DNA of 64,000 bases. It comes from Chryseobacterium oranimense (GTDB lineage: Bacteria > Bacteroidota > Bacteroidia > Flavobacteriales > Weeksellaceae). A program made the position numbers and the translations under genes. The stretch is from the NCBI RefSeq assembly GCF_900129755.1, contig NZ_FQWT01000001.1, positions 496,001 through 560,000 of the forward strand. The letters are read 5' to 3'. Of this stretch, positions 35,005-44,285 are shown in pieces. How positions within the stretch are numbered: the first letter of the stretch is position 1; each line of letters starts with the position of its first letter. The notes under the pieces were generated by a model. The model made no database searches. It worked only from the letters and a program-made list of their open reading frames with translations, and was not told where the DNA came from.

Positions 35005-35799
35005 ATGGAATATCAATTTAATTACAACAACGAATTACAAGGTAAAATTGCCTTGGTAACCGGTGGAACAAAAGGAGCCGGAAAAGCAATAGCAGAAAGA
35101 CTGTTACAAGCTGGTGCAACGGTTATTATTACTGCAAGAAATGCACCTGAAGAAGAAAACAGCAACCTGCATTTCATTCCTTCTGATCTGAGTAAAGCAG
35201 AAGGAACACAAAAAGTAATCAGCGAAGTACTGTCTACTTATGGCAGGCTGGACATTCTTGTGAACAACCTTGGTTCTTCATCAACACCCGCAGGTGGCTT
35301 TGCCGCATTGAATGATGAAGACTGGGAATCGACCCTGCAGGCTAATTTACTTGCTCCGGTTCGACTGGACAGAGGATTTCTACCACAAATGATTGAGCGA
35401 AAGAGTGGTGTAATTATTCACATCGCGTCAATTCAGGGCAAATTACCTCTTTATGATTCAACCTTACCTTATGCTGCTTCAAAAGCAGGATTGAGAAACT
35501 ATAGTAAAAGTTTATCGAACGAAGTGACTCCCAAAGGTATCCGGGTGCTGACTGTTTCACCAGGGTGGATCAATACAACAGCTTCGGAAGCCTGGCTGGG
35601 TGAAATTGCGAGAAATGCGAATAGTACTGTAGAAGAAGCGCAACAAAGCGTGATGGATGCATTGGGTGGAATACCTTTCGGAAGACCTGCCGAACCGAAA
35701 GAGGTAGCTGAATTCGTTGGCTTTCTTGTTTCACCAAGAGCCGGCTATTTAACCGGAACTGAATTTATAATTGATGGCGGTACAGTACCAACCATTTAA
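35005..35799 (+). CDS. SDR-family oxidoreductase
   Basis: A 264-aa protein from the ATG at 35005; the frame to 34936 lacks a sensible leader. The Rossmann motif ALVTGGTKGAGKAIAE (near residue 15), NNLGSS, and the active YAASK motif (in LPYAASKAGLRNYSKSL) are present, and the C-terminal GTEFIIDGGTVPTI is a classical SDR end. It forms a pair with the next NTF2-like gene and is divergent from HxlR, as in many quinone or carbonyl stress responses. The substrate is unknown. Confidence 0.9.
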   Translation: MEYQFNYNNELQGKIALVTGGTKGAGKAIAERLLQAGATVIITARNAPEEENSNLHFIPSDLSKAEGTQKVISEVLSTYGRLDILVNNLGSSSTPAGGFAALNDEDWESTLQANLLAPVRLDRGFLPQMIERKSGVIIHIASIQGKLPLYDSTLPYAASKAGLRNYSKSLSNEVTPKGIRVLTVSPGWINTTASEAWLGEIARNANSTVEEAQQSVMDALGGIPFGRPAEPKEVAEFVGFLVSPRAGYLTGTEFIIDGGTVPTI

Positions 35800-35818
35800 T
35801 CATCTTAAATATTATACA

Positions 35819-36136
35819 ATGAATTTACCTAACATTATCTCAGAATTAGTGAAAGCCCAAAATGAGTTTGACAGTACAGCTTATGCCAATTGTTTTGCTG
35901 AAAATGCAGAAGTATTTGATGAAGGCAAAACCCACAACGGAAAAGCAGAAATTGAAAACTGGATTGACAAAGCCAACAAAGAATACAGAGCCAGTATGAA
36001 GCCATTAGATTATAACGAAAAGGAAAACATCTTATCGGCTGAAACGTCGGGAACATTTCCGGGCAGTCCTATTGTTTTAAAATATCATTTTCAGTTGTCT
36101 GATGGATACATTCAATCATTGAAAATAACCGGTTAA
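35819..36136 (+). CDS. NTF2/SnoaL-like protein
   Basis: A 105-aa protein from the ATG at 35819, 19 bp after the SDR stop. The pattern ELVKAQNEFDSTAYANCFAENAEVFDEGKTHNGKAEIENWIDKANKEY is typical of SnoaL-like NTF2-fold proteins. It has no signal peptide. Co-transcription with the SDR gene suggests a shared small-molecule substrate. Confidence 0.8.
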   Translation: MNLPNIISELVKAQNEFDSTAYANCFAENAEVFDEGKTHNGKAEIENWIDKANKEYRASMKPLDYNEKENILSAETSGTFPGSPIVLKYHFQLSDGYIQSLKITG

Positions 36137-36172
36137 TATTTTGCCGATAACAGAATATTAGTGGTCACAACT

Positions 36173-36307
36173 TTAAAAAGCGCAAATTTTTCTTAAAATC
36201 TGCGCTTTTTTATCGTTGGTACTCGTACGGCTGTTTTGTGCATTCACGTTACCTAAAGTAAAAAAGATCAGTAAAAGCAACAGATAATTTTTAGTCAAGT
36301 TTTTCAT
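36173..36307 (-). CDS. 44-aa peptide with signal sequence (micro-ORF or gene remnant)
   Basis: Hand translation gives a clear lipid-free signal peptide (MKNLTKNYLLLLLIFFTLGN, then VNAQ) followed by only 20 residues (NSRTSTNDKKAQILRKICAF). The reading frame ends inside the hairpin at 36175-36211. It is either a secreted micropeptide with one Cys or the front part of a lost secreted gene. No ribosome-binding signal strong enough to decide was seen. Confidence 0.35.
   Translation of the reverse strand: MKNLTKNYLLLLLIFFTLGNVNAQNSRTSTNDKKAQILRKICAF
36175..36211. terminator. Terminator between the NTF2-like gene and the micro-ORF
   Basis: Stem AAAAAGCGCA/TGCGCTTTTT with an AT-rich 16-nt loop that can pair further. 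T-runs on both ends make it usable in both directions. It follows the NTF2-like stop by 38 bp. Confidence 0.7.
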
Positions 36308-36571
36308 GAGTGCATTTTTTTAATTAACCTGAAATAAAGTTAAATAATTTTTGAACGTCATTCACAGAAACGAAACAAGGCGGTTTTTAATTTGACGATA
36401 TAATTTAATATGCTGATATTAGAGAACGAAGCCTTACATTTATAAAGAAAAAAGAATGATTAAACTGAAAGAGAATAAACAGGAGAAATATTATTAAAAA
36501 AATCAATCCCTGATGTAATAAAAATTGCTTTTGAATCGTCTTTATACTGAAACAGATAACCAAGAATAGAA

Positions 36572-38083
36572 ATGAAAAAAATACATCTCATCCTGCTTCT
36601 CTCTTTATCACTGAATATTTTTGCCCAAAATGTAAAGGATAAAATAAAATCATTTGAAGATAACCTGCTGAGCTGGGATCAGTCGAAAACTAAGAAATGG
36701 ACCTTAAAAGAGAGGATGGCTTTCTACAATATGAATGCGGTAAGCATCGCAGTTATTAAGGATTATAAAGTAGAATGGGCAAAAGCATATGGATATGCAG
36801 ATGTTGCTGAAAACAGACCGGCAACCCCTCAAACATTATTCCAGGCTGCGTCCATCAGCAAATCTATCAATAGTCTTGGTCTTTTGAAGCTCGTTGAGCA
36901 AAGAAAACTAGGTTTGGATGATGACATCAATAATTATTTGAAAAGCTGGAAATTCCCATACGATTCGGTTTCAAAAGGAAAAAAAATCTCCATAGCGAAT
37001 CTTTTAAGTCATAAAGCAGGACTATCCGTTCATGGTTTCGGAGGTTATCAAAGAGGAAAAGAATTGCCTACAATAATACAGATTCTCAATGGTCAGAAAC
37101 CTGCTAACTCCCCGGCGGTACGGTCTGTTTTTGAACCCGGCCTTAAGTTTCAGTATTCAGGAGGTGGAACTACCATTTCACAATTAATCCTTGAGAATAC
37201 AACAGGAGAAAAATATGAGGATTACCTACTGAATAATATTCTTTTGCCTTTGGGAATGAATGAAAGTTCTTATAATCAGCCACCGTCCCAGGGAAAAGAA
37301 AAATTACTGGCAACGGCTTATAACAATGGAAAAGAAGTACAAGGCAAATATCACATCTATCCCGAAAAAGCAGCTGCCGGTTTATGGACAAACCCAAATA
37401 ATCTGGCGAAATATATCATCGAAACACAATTGTCTTTGTTAGGAAAATCAAATAAAATTTTGTCCAAAGAAATGTCTGTAAAGAGAATTGAGAATAATTA
37501 CGGGGTATTTCTAAATGATTTCAAAGGCACAAAATACTTCGGTCACAGCGGTGGAAATGAAGGTTTTGTATGCTATTATATCGGAAGTGTAGAAGACGGA
37601 AATGGACTGGCTGTAATGACTAACGGAAATAATTTTAAATTAATCGAAGAAATTCTTTTAAGCATTGCCAGTTTGAACCACTGGAAGAACTATCCTATCG
37701 AACCTCAAAAAGAATCTATTGGCCTAACAATCAGAAAAGAATGTTTAAAAAACATTGATAAAGGAATTGCTTTATATAAAGATCTTAAAAAGAATAAGCC
37801 TGATGATTATAATTTCTCCAATGAAAATGAATTGAACGAACTAGGGTATGAATTTCTAAGAAATGGTCAAACAGATGCAGCGCTTAAGATTTTTGATTTA
37901 AACGTCAATGAATTTCCAAAGTCAGGAAATGTTTATGATAGTCGTGGGGAAGCTTATTTTAATAAAAAAGAATATGCACTGTCAAAGAGCGATTACCAGA
38001 AAGCACTGGAACTTGATCCAGCCAATGCCAATGCAAAGGAAATGATTCTGAAAATCAATGAAATTACATCCACTAAAAAATAA
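36572..38083 (+). CDS. Serine hydrolase (class C beta-lactamase fold) with C-terminal TPRs
   Basis: A 503-aa exported protein; the signal peptide ends IFAQ. The catalytic domain shows S94-IS-K97, a YSGGG segment in place of YxN, and HSGGNEGF in place of KTG, as in Bacteroidota beta-lactamase-related hydrolases. Residues about 420-500 are TPR-like (LGYEFLRNGQTDAALKIFDLNVNEFPKSGNVYDSRGEAYFNKKEYALSK shows the pattern). The 430-bp region upstream has no other gene except the micro-ORF. Confidence 0.8.
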   Translation: MKKIHLILLLSLSLNIFAQNVKDKIKSFEDNLLSWDQSKTKKWTLKERMAFYNMNAVSIAVIKDYKVEWAKAYGYADVAENRPATPQTLFQAASISKSINSLGLLKLVEQRKLGLDDDINNYLKSWKFPYDSVSKGKKISIANLLSHKAGLSVHGFGGYQRGKELPTIIQILNGQKPANSPAVRSVFEPGLKFQYSGGGTTISQLILENTTGEKYEDYLLNNILLPLGMNESSYNQPPSQGKEKLLATAYNNGKEVQGKYHIYPEKAAAGLWTNPNNLAKYIIETQLSLLGKSNKILSKEMSVKRIENNYGVFLNDFKGTKYFGHSGGNEGFVCYYIGSVEDGNGLAVMTNGNNFKLIEEILLSIASLNHWKNYPIEPQKESIGLTIRKECLKNIDKGIALYKDLKKNKPDDYNFSNENELNELGYEFLRNGQTDAALKIFDLNVNEFPKSGNVYDSRGEAYFNKKEYALSKSDYQKALELDPANANAKEMILKINEITSTKK

Positions 38084-38103
38084 ATCAAACTTTTAAAATA
38101 TAT

Positions 38104-38189
38104 TGATATACTTAAATGTACCAACAATAAAATCAGGTTTCACCCACCGTTTTGGAAGAAATAAAACCTTGGTACATTTAAGTATATCA
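38104..38189. repeat. Perfect 21-bp inverted repeat
   Basis: Arms at 38104-38124 and 38169-38189 are exact reverse complements; the core of the left arm is ATACTTAAATGTACCAA. The 44-bp spacer has a further short pair, GGTTT and AAACC. It lies between the convergent ends of the TPR hydrolase and MarR genes. It could be a bidirectional terminator with an unusual stem, a small mobile-element remnant, or a protein site. No T-run flanks it. Confidence 0.6.
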
Positions 38190-38196
38190 TTCAGTA

Positions 38197-38868
38197 TCAA
38201 AATGAATATTCATCATATATGATATTAATGAGCTGATCAGACTGGATATTCCGTGAAAAAATAGGATAATGAAAACTATCCAGTTTATTTAAAATACGTA
38301 TAAGCTCCATTTTTTCACGATAGTTAAGATTTCCGGCAACAATATTGGTCGCCTGACGGATCTTTTCCATCTGCTTTTCGAGGATCAATAATCCTCTTTC
38401 AGTAATACGGATTAATTTACTTCGTTTATCCAGATCAGAGTCAGCCTGTTCAATAAGTCCCTGACGCAATAATCTGGCAATAATAAGCATACCCACGGGT
38501 TTATCATGAATATTTTTCTTAATCAGAGCCATCTTGGTCATCTCACCAAAAGCTTTCAGATTGATCAGATAAATAAAATCTTCCTGAGTAGAAAATTCAG
38601 AATTTGAGATTGCAGACTTCGAATAGGTTTTGGCATATCGGTTAAGGTGAACAAGTAATGTACTTATAGCACTTTCCGGCGTTCTTCCATTCTCCTTTCC
38701 TTCCCAGTAAGGTTCTTCGGGACGTTCTTTCTGGTCAGCATTCTCCTTATCCGTAACCCATGCTTTAAAGCCCTGAATACTTCCCGGATATAAATCAGGA
38801 CAAGCCTGGATTTCGGTTTCAAATTCCTGCAATAGGTCTATAAAGTCTTTTATAAGTGTATAATTCAT
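38197..38868 (-). CDS. MarR-family regulator, carotenoid block (downstream copy)
   Basis: A 223-aa protein with a MarR winged helix over about residues 85-200 (TKMALIKKNIHDKPVGMLIIARLLRQGLIEQADSDLDKRSKLIRITERGLLILEKQ). It is a paralogue of the MarR protein at 44286, sharing order and many residues along the whole length. The two genes bracket the carotenoid and photolyase genes. A 17-bp AT-rich motif just upstream of the start (38880-38896) resembles one upstream of the paralogue. Confidence 0.85.
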   Translation of the reverse strand: MNYTLIKDFIDLLQEFETEIQACPDLYPGSIQGFKAWVTDKENADQKERPEEPYWEGKENGRTPESAISTLLVHLNRYAKTYSKSAISNSEFSTQEDFIYLINLKAFGEMTKMALIKKNIHDKPVGMLIIARLLRQGLIEQADSDLDKRSKLIRITERGLLILEKQMEKIRQATNIVAGNLNYREKMELIRILNKLDSFHYPIFSRNIQSDQLINIIYDEYSF

Positions 38869-38931
38869 ATCCGTTAAATAGTTTACAAAAATACCTAATT
38901 CCTCAAAAAATTAAGCAATATATATGGTCTC

Positions 38932-40215
38932 TTATTCTGCCAGTGCTTCTTTATAAGCTTTTAATGCTCTGTCCCTGGCTTTTGTATGCTCAACGACAGG
39001 TTCTTCCACATAATCTTCAGGAAGCCACTTTCTGATATACTGAGAATCTTTATCAAACTTTTTTGTCTGTTCATAGGGATTAAAGATCCTGAAATACGGT
39101 GCTGCATCACAGCCACAGCCTGCAGCCCACTGCCAGTTTCCGTTATTGGCTGCCAGATCATAGTCTAGCAATTTTTCAGCAAAATAGGCTTCTCCCCATC
39201 GCCAATCAATGAGCAGATGTTTGGTCAGAAAGCTTGCGGTGACCATTCTTACCCTGTTGTGCATAAAGCCGGTTTCATTAAGCTGCCTCATTCCTGCATC
39301 TACAATAGGATATCCGGTTTTCCCCTCGCACCATGCCTTAAATTCCTTTTCGTTGTTTCTCCAGGCAATATTCTCATATTTCTTTTTAAAACACTGATGA
39401 ACAACATCTGGAAAATGATACAGGATCTGCATAAAAAACTCTCTCCATATAAGTTCATTAAGCCAGACTTCATTATGTTTAACGGCATATTGCACACATT
39501 TCCTGATCGAAATAGTCCCGAAACGAAGTGCAGTCCCAAGATGGGTAGTATGATCCATTGCAGGGAAATCCCTGTACTTTCCGTAAGAATCTATTATATC
39601 TCTGTTCAACTCTGGTTCCGTGAACTCAAGCTCTGTTTTCTCAAATCCGATTTCTTTCAGGGGAATGATCTCTGAAGGCCCTTTATAATTTGCAAAATGG
39701 GTCAAGTCTGTAGTAAGCGTTTCTATATTTTTCAAGTTTTCTTTCCATTTTTTTGAGTATGGGGTGAAAACTGTATACGGAGAAAGGTCATTTTTCAGAA
39801 TATCATTTTTTTCAAATATGACCTGATCTTTAAAATCTTTCAGCTGAATATGATGTTTGAGCAGGAAATCCGCTATCTCACGGTCCCTTTGTATGGCCTG
39901 CGGTTCATAATCCCTGTTGCAAAAAACTTTATCTACGTTAAAATCCTGAATGATTTTTTTTAAAACCTGCATTGGAGTACCGTGATAAACATAAAGCCCG
40001 CTGTTATGCTTTTTCAGTTCTTTATGAATACGCTGTAAAGCCTGATGGATATAGTCTACCCTTCTGTCTTTTTTATCCTGAAGCCTGTTCAGTATATCGG
40101 TATCAAAAATAAAGACCGGAATAACCTTTAATCCTGACTGAAGGGCATGATAAAGCCCCACATTATCTTCCAGCCTGAGGTCTCTTCTGAACCAAAAAAT
40201 ATTCACTTTATCCAT
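38932..40215 (-). CDS. phrB: Deoxyribodipyrimidine photolyase
   Basis: A 427-aa class I photolyase/cryptochrome protein. It begins with the alpha/beta antenna domain (NIFWFRRDLRLEDNVGLYHAL) and ends with the FAD-binding helical domain; seen motifs include GKTGYPIVDAGMRQLNETGFMHNR, RMVTASFLTKHLLIDWRWGE and NNGNWQWAAGCGCDAAPYFRIFNP. Such enzymes repair UV-made pyrimidine dimers with blue light. The gene follows the lycopene cyclase gene by 43 bp, so DNA repair and pigment genes appear to be expressed together as a light-protection set. Confidence 0.95.
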   Translation of the reverse strand: MDKVNIFWFRRDLRLEDNVGLYHALQSGLKVIPVFIFDTDILNRLQDKKDRRVDYIHQALQRIHKELKKHNSGLYVYHGTPMQVLKKIIQDFNVDKVFCNRDYEPQAIQRDREIADFLLKHHIQLKDFKDQVIFEKNDILKNDLSPYTVFTPYSKKWKENLKNIETLTTDLTHFANYKGPSEIIPLKEIGFEKTELEFTEPELNRDIIDSYGKYRDFPAMDHTTHLGTALRFGTISIRKCVQYAVKHNEVWLNELIWREFFMQILYHFPDVVHQCFKKKYENIAWRNNEKEFKAWCEGKTGYPIVDAGMRQLNETGFMHNRVRMVTASFLTKHLLIDWRWGEAYFAEKLLDYDLAANNGNWQWAAGCGCDAAPYFRIFNPYEQTKKFDKDSQYIRKWLPEDYVEEPVVEHTKARDRALKAYKEALAE

Positions 40216-40258
40216 GATTTATCTTTTTAAAAAGCCTATTAGCAAGGTAAAAAATAGT

Positions 40259-40948
40259 CTATTTTTCATTTTTAGTTATTTTTTTAAAGAAGTAAATATT
40301 GAGTAAAAACTGGCTGTAACCGTAAACGGCATCTTCAACAGGGATAGTGCCCATTCTGACGCCCAAAAAATCATCAGGATTATAATTAACAACTGGGGAA
40401 GGAATGAAAGATCCAGTCAAAATTCCGTTCACTGCGAAAAAACCTGGCATCAAAACGAGATATACAAAGCTGGCCTTCCCTATCCACTCTTTTTTAGCAA
40501 TAAAATGCAGGTAACAAAGCGTGAATATGGTTATGATCACTGTAAGCAAGGTATATATTCTATCATAGTAAAGAAGTCCTACAACACTGAGAACAATAAC
40601 AGCCGTAAAAACGATGATATTATTAAAGGCATCAGCCAATCCTAAATCAAAAAATTTCTCTATACAGTAGTAAGTAAAAACACAGGCAAAAGGAATACAG
40701 TAAAAAAACAGCCATTCTTCAATGGGAAGTCCAGCTATTTTGAATCCTAACGTATACCTAAGATCAAACCACCATACTCCTTCTGCAGTGAACCAGATAT
40801 CCCAGATGATAAAAGGAATTGCCACAATGGTGGACGACAGCAGAAACTTTCCGAAAAGCCTGTTAAACTGTATTCTTTTATCAAAAGAGGCTAAAAAACA
40901 GATAATGACCGTAAAAAAGTTAATCAGTATGTAAGTATAAGGCATCAT
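40259..40948 (-). CDS. Lycopene cyclase, CrtYc/CrtYd-type fused form
   Basis: A 229-aa membrane protein with about seven hydrophobic segments and the two repeated lycopene-cyclase-domain motifs: GLPIEEWLFFYCIPFACVFTYYCIE and GTIPVEDAVYGYSQFLLNIYFF. The two halves correspond to CrtYc and CrtYd of Gram-positive bacteria. The start overlaps the hydroxylase stop by 4 bp (ATGA). It would turn lycopene into beta-carotene. Confidence 0.9.
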   Translation of the reverse strand: MMPYTYILINFFTVIICFLASFDKRIQFNRLFGKFLLSSTIVAIPFIIWDIWFTAEGVWWFDLRYTLGFKIAGLPIEEWLFFYCIPFACVFTYYCIEKFFDLGLADAFNNIIVFTAVIVLSVVGLLYYDRIYTLLTVIITIFTLCYLHFIAKKEWIGKASFVYLVLMPGFFAVNGILTGSFIPSPVVNYNPDDFLGVRMGTIPVEDAVYGYSQFLLNIYFFKKITKNEK

Positions 40949-41397
40949 TTTTTATTGAAATACATTTTAAAATATTTAACAGGAACCCAGAGAAAACCGA
41001 AACATTCTCCATCTTCTTTCCCCAAATGTTTGTGGTGCTGTTTATGGGCACGTCTGATCGCAAGGAAATAAGGATTATTTGTTTTGCTAAAAACTTTTGC
41101 CCGCTGATGAATAAAAATATCATGTACAAAGAAATAAGCCATTCCGTAAAGACTTATTCCAAGACCTATAAAAAACCAATGGCTGAATTCCTGCTTTACT
41201 CCCAGATATAATAAAGCAATGGCCGGGCTTGCAAAAATGAAAAAAAAGAGATCATTTCTTTCAAGCTTCCCGTCATGGCTATGATCATGATGATCCCGGT
41301 GCAGGCTCCACAGAAAGCCATGCATAATATACCGGTGGATCAGCCATGTAGCTCCTTCCATGGTAATAAATACTCCTAAAACGATCAGAAAATTCAT
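40945..41397 (-). CDS. crtZ: Beta-carotene hydroxylase
   Basis: A 150-aa membrane di-iron enzyme. Four His-rich motifs are present: LIHRYIMH, LHRDHHDH, FVHDIFIH and RRAHKQHH, as in CrtZ. It would add 3-hydroxyl groups to beta-carotene to give zeaxanthin. It sits between the SRPBCC gene (1 bp gap) and the cyclase gene (4-bp overlap), so translation is coupled. Confidence 0.93.
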   Translation of the reverse strand: MNFLIVLGVFITMEGATWLIHRYIMHGFLWSLHRDHHDHSHDGKLERNDLFFFIFASPAIALLYLGVKQEFSHWFFIGLGISLYGMAYFFVHDIFIHQRAKVFSKTNNPYFLAIRRAHKQHHKHLGKEDGECFGFLWVPVKYFKMYFNKK

Positions 41398-41398
41398 T

Positions 41399-41866
41399 TT
41401 AATTATGCTTATGGTTAAAAAGATTATCCAAAACCGTGTATCTGAAATCGAAAATACTTTTGAGCTTTTCTTTTACGAATAGCTGATGGGCAATTTTACC
41501 TAAAATCCCCATCGGAAGTTCATAATCTACCGTGTCTTTCATGAGTACCCCATCCTTATTCGGAATAAATTCATGAAAATGATTCCAGTGCTTATACGGA
41601 CCTTCTTTCTGAAAATCTGTAAAACTTTTATATTCTTCTACCTGGCTGATAATAGTCTTCCACCTCATCGGGATTCCCAGTAAAGGAGAAACCTTATAGT
41701 CTATTTCCATTCCTTTAAAAACAGGCTCATCCTGAACATCTGAAAGAACTACGAAATTCATGCTTTCAGGGGTTATTTCTGATAAATTATGAGGGGATGA
41801 AAAAAACTTCCATGCCGTTTCCATATCACAATTCAGCTGCTGCTCTCTGTATAATCTGTACATCAT
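41399..41866 (-). CDS. SRPBCC (START-like) protein of the carotenoid operon
   Basis: A 155-aa soluble protein of the SRPBCC fold: it starts with the typical REQQLNCDMETAWKFFSSPHNLSEITPESMNF and has VDYELPMGILGKIAHQLFVKEKLKSIFDFRY near the end. Such proteins bind hydrophobic ligands and occur in many Bacteroidota carotenoid clusters. A role in handling or delivering carotenoid is inferred. Two Met codons at the start (41866, 41863) are equally good. Confidence 0.85.
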   Translation of the reverse strand: MMYRLYREQQLNCDMETAWKFFSSPHNLSEITPESMNFVVLSDVQDEPVFKGMEIDYKVSPLLGIPMRWKTIISQVEEYKSFTDFQKEGPYKHWNHFHEFIPNKDGVLMKDTVDYELPMGILGKIAHQLFVKEKLKSIFDFRYTVLDNLFNHKHN

Positions 41867-41919
41867 TTATTCTTTTATTGATTCATAAACCTTTCGAAAA
41901 ACTGCTATAAGACAAACTG

Positions 41920-42756
41920 TTAGAAATAAGCAGATTTGTACCGTATGTAGCTTTTGAATGCAACCACAATCTTCTGCGAATTGGCGATCCTTATCCTCTG
42001 CTGTAAAATACGCTGAGAACTTGTTTTCTTTATTTTTTCGAAAAGAGAAAGGTAATATCTGTAGGCCAGGTATACTCCAAAAATAGCAGACCCGGGCAGT
42101 TTTTTAATTCCCTGCAATGCTTCGTTAAATTCTTCTTCAATTTCCTTTTCAATCTGGACCTTTACTTTATTATCAAACACGGACATGTTCAGAGATGGAA
42201 AATAGGTCCTGCCCAATACCTGATAATCATCTTTCAGATCCCGCAAAAAATTAACTTTCTGAAAAGCTGACCCAAGCTTCATCGCAAATGGCTTAAGCTT
42301 CTCATACTGCTCTTTATTGCCTTCTGTAAAGATCTGGAGGCACATCAGCCCCACCACTTCCGCAGATCCGTAGATATATTCTTTATACAGTTCCGAGTTA
42401 TAATCAATTTTATGAAGATCCATTTCCATGCTGTGTAAAAACTGATCTACCAACCGGATGTCAATATCATACTGACGAACGGTTTCCTGAAATGAATGCA
42501 GAATAGGATTGAGTGATATGCCATCTTCCAGCGCATCATATGTTTCAGCCTTTAATCTCCTTAAAAGCTTCTCTTTATCATAGCCGTGAAAACTATCTAC
42601 AATTTCATCTGCAAGGCGCACATAACCATAAACAGCATAAACGGCAGGTCTGATGGAAGGCTTCAATGCCAGTATTCCCAATGAAAAACTGGTACTGTAT
42701 TTTTGTGTGGCGGACTTACTGACTTCGTAAGACAATTCATCAAACAGTTTTTTCAT
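41920..42756 (-). CDS. crtB: Phytoene synthase
   Basis: A 278-aa squalene/phytoene synthase. Both Asp-rich metal/diphosphate motifs are present: YVRLADEIVDSFHG (near residue 47) and NFLRDLKDDYQVLGRTYFP (near residue 165). It joins two geranylgeranyl diphosphates into phytoene, the first committed step. The start is 1 bp after the desaturase stop, so the two are coupled. Confidence 0.95.
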   Translation of the reverse strand: MKKLFDELSYEVSKSATQKYSTSFSLGILALKPSIRPAVYAVYGYVRLADEIVDSFHGYDKEKLLRRLKAETYDALEDGISLNPILHSFQETVRQYDIDIRLVDQFLHSMEMDLHKIDYNSELYKEYIYGSAEVVGLMCLQIFTEGNKEQYEKLKPFAMKLGSAFQKVNFLRDLKDDYQVLGRTYFPSLNMSVFDNKVKVQIEKEIEEEFNEALQGIKKLPGSAIFGVYLAYRYYLSLFEKIKKTSSQRILQQRIRIANSQKIVVAFKSYIRYKSAYF

Positions 42757-42757
42757 A

Positions 42758-44248
42758 TTATTTTATTTTTAGTTTACTAACTTCAATCCCTACAATTTTC
42801 CCTGAAATGACGGATGGCGGAACTCCCGGTCCCGGAACCGTTAATTGTCCCGTATAAAAAAGGTTTCTGATCTTCCTGTTTTTTATTTTAGGTTTTAAGA
42901 CTGCTGTCTGTGACAAAGTATTTGATAAGCCGTAAGCATTGCCCTGATAAGCATTATAATCTGAAATAAAATCACTTACACAATAGCTTCTTTTGTATTC
43001 AATTCGGGAAATAAGATCGGTTTCACCGGTATGCTTTTCAATTCTTCCAAGCATTTCCCTCAGATATTTTTCTCTTAAAGATTCTTCATCGTGTATTCCC
43101 GGGGCAAGCGGCAGCAGCAAAAAAAGATTTTCACAACCTTCAGGAGCTACATCCGGATCTGTCTTGGAGGGACAACACGCATAAAAAAGAGGCTTGGAAG
43201 GCCATTTCTTGTTTAAATATATACAGTCTACATGATTGTCCAGATCATTTTCAAAAAATAGGGTATGGTGTTTCAGATGAGGAATCTTTCCTTTGACTCC
43301 CAGGTAATAAATAAGGCATGAAGGAGCAAAGGTCCTTGTTTTCCAATAGGCATCATTGTAGTTTCTGAGTGATTTAGGAATTAGTGTTTCCGTATGATGA
43401 TAATCCGATGAGGCAATGACTGCATCAAATTCATAATCTTTACCATTTGCTGTTATTGAATTAACCTTCCCGTTTTCTGTATTGATTTTCTGTACATCAT
43501 GATTAAAATGAAAAGTCACGCCCTGCTTTTCAGCAACTTCTTTCATCGCCAGAACAAGCTGATAAAACCCTCCCATTGGGTATTTTGTTCCCAAAACGTA
43601 TCCCCCGTAATTCATAAGGCTGTAAAGAGCCGGAATATTCTGAGGGGAAGCTCCAAGGAATATAACGGGAAATTCCATCAGGGATCTGAGTTTCGGATCA
43701 GCAAAATACCCTGAAACATATTTCCTGAAATCACTTAAAAGATTAAGCTTTACAGCACTGCCTGCTATTTTTAATGAAGCGAATTCAAACCAGTTGTAAC
43801 ATGGCTTGGTTACGAAATCTTTCATTCCTACTTCATACTTGAATTGGGCAGACTGCATGAATTTGTCATACTTCTTACCCGCTCCCCGCTCTATTTTTTC
43901 AAATAACTCCCGGATATCTTCATTTTTTTCGGGAACTGTAACCTTCTCTTCTGAAAAAACCATCTCAAACTGAGGGTCTAAAGAAACCAGTTTAAAGAAA
44001 TCAGATACTTTAAAGCCAAAATCTGCGAAAAACCCTTCAATAATATCAGGCATCCAGTACCAGCTGGGCCCCATATCGAAAACATAACCTGTTTCTGTTT
44101 TAAATTGTCTTGCACGTCCGCCAGGCTGGGGATGCTTTTCAAATACATGTACTTCATTTCCTGATTTTGCAGCATAGGCAGCAGCAGAGAGTCCGGAAAA
44201 TCCAGAACCTATCACCGCAATTTTCTTTCTTGAGCTTCCCCTGTTCAT
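42758..44248 (-). CDS. crtI: Phytoene desaturase
   Basis: A 496-aa flavoprotein. The FAD-binding Rossmann motif VIGSGFSGLSAAAYAAKSG followed by HVFEKHPQPGGRARQF (residues 12-50) and the C-terminal TGQLTVPGPGVPPSVISGKIVG motif are those of bacterial CrtI. It turns phytoene into lycopene in several steps. It is the first enzyme gene of the operon, 37 bp downstream of a MarR gene. Confidence 0.95.
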   Translation of the reverse strand: MNRGSSRKKIAVIGSGFSGLSAAAYAAKSGNEVHVFEKHPQPGGRARQFKTETGYVFDMGPSWYWMPDIIEGFFADFGFKVSDFFKLVSLDPQFEMVFSEEKVTVPEKNEDIRELFEKIERGAGKKYDKFMQSAQFKYEVGMKDFVTKPCYNWFEFASLKIAGSAVKLNLLSDFRKYVSGYFADPKLRSLMEFPVIFLGASPQNIPALYSLMNYGGYVLGTKYPMGGFYQLVLAMKEVAEKQGVTFHFNHDVQKINTENGKVNSITANGKDYEFDAVIASSDYHHTETLIPKSLRNYNDAYWKTRTFAPSCLIYYLGVKGKIPHLKHHTLFFENDLDNHVDCIYLNKKWPSKPLFYACCPSKTDPDVAPEGCENLFLLLPLAPGIHDEESLREKYLREMLGRIEKHTGETDLISRIEYKRSYCVSDFISDYNAYQGNAYGLSNTLSQTAVLKPKIKNRKIRNLFYTGQLTVPGPGVPPSVISGKIVGIEVSKLKIK

Positions 44249-44285
44249 TTTTTTATTTAATAGTTTTAATGGTATTAATACTGCA

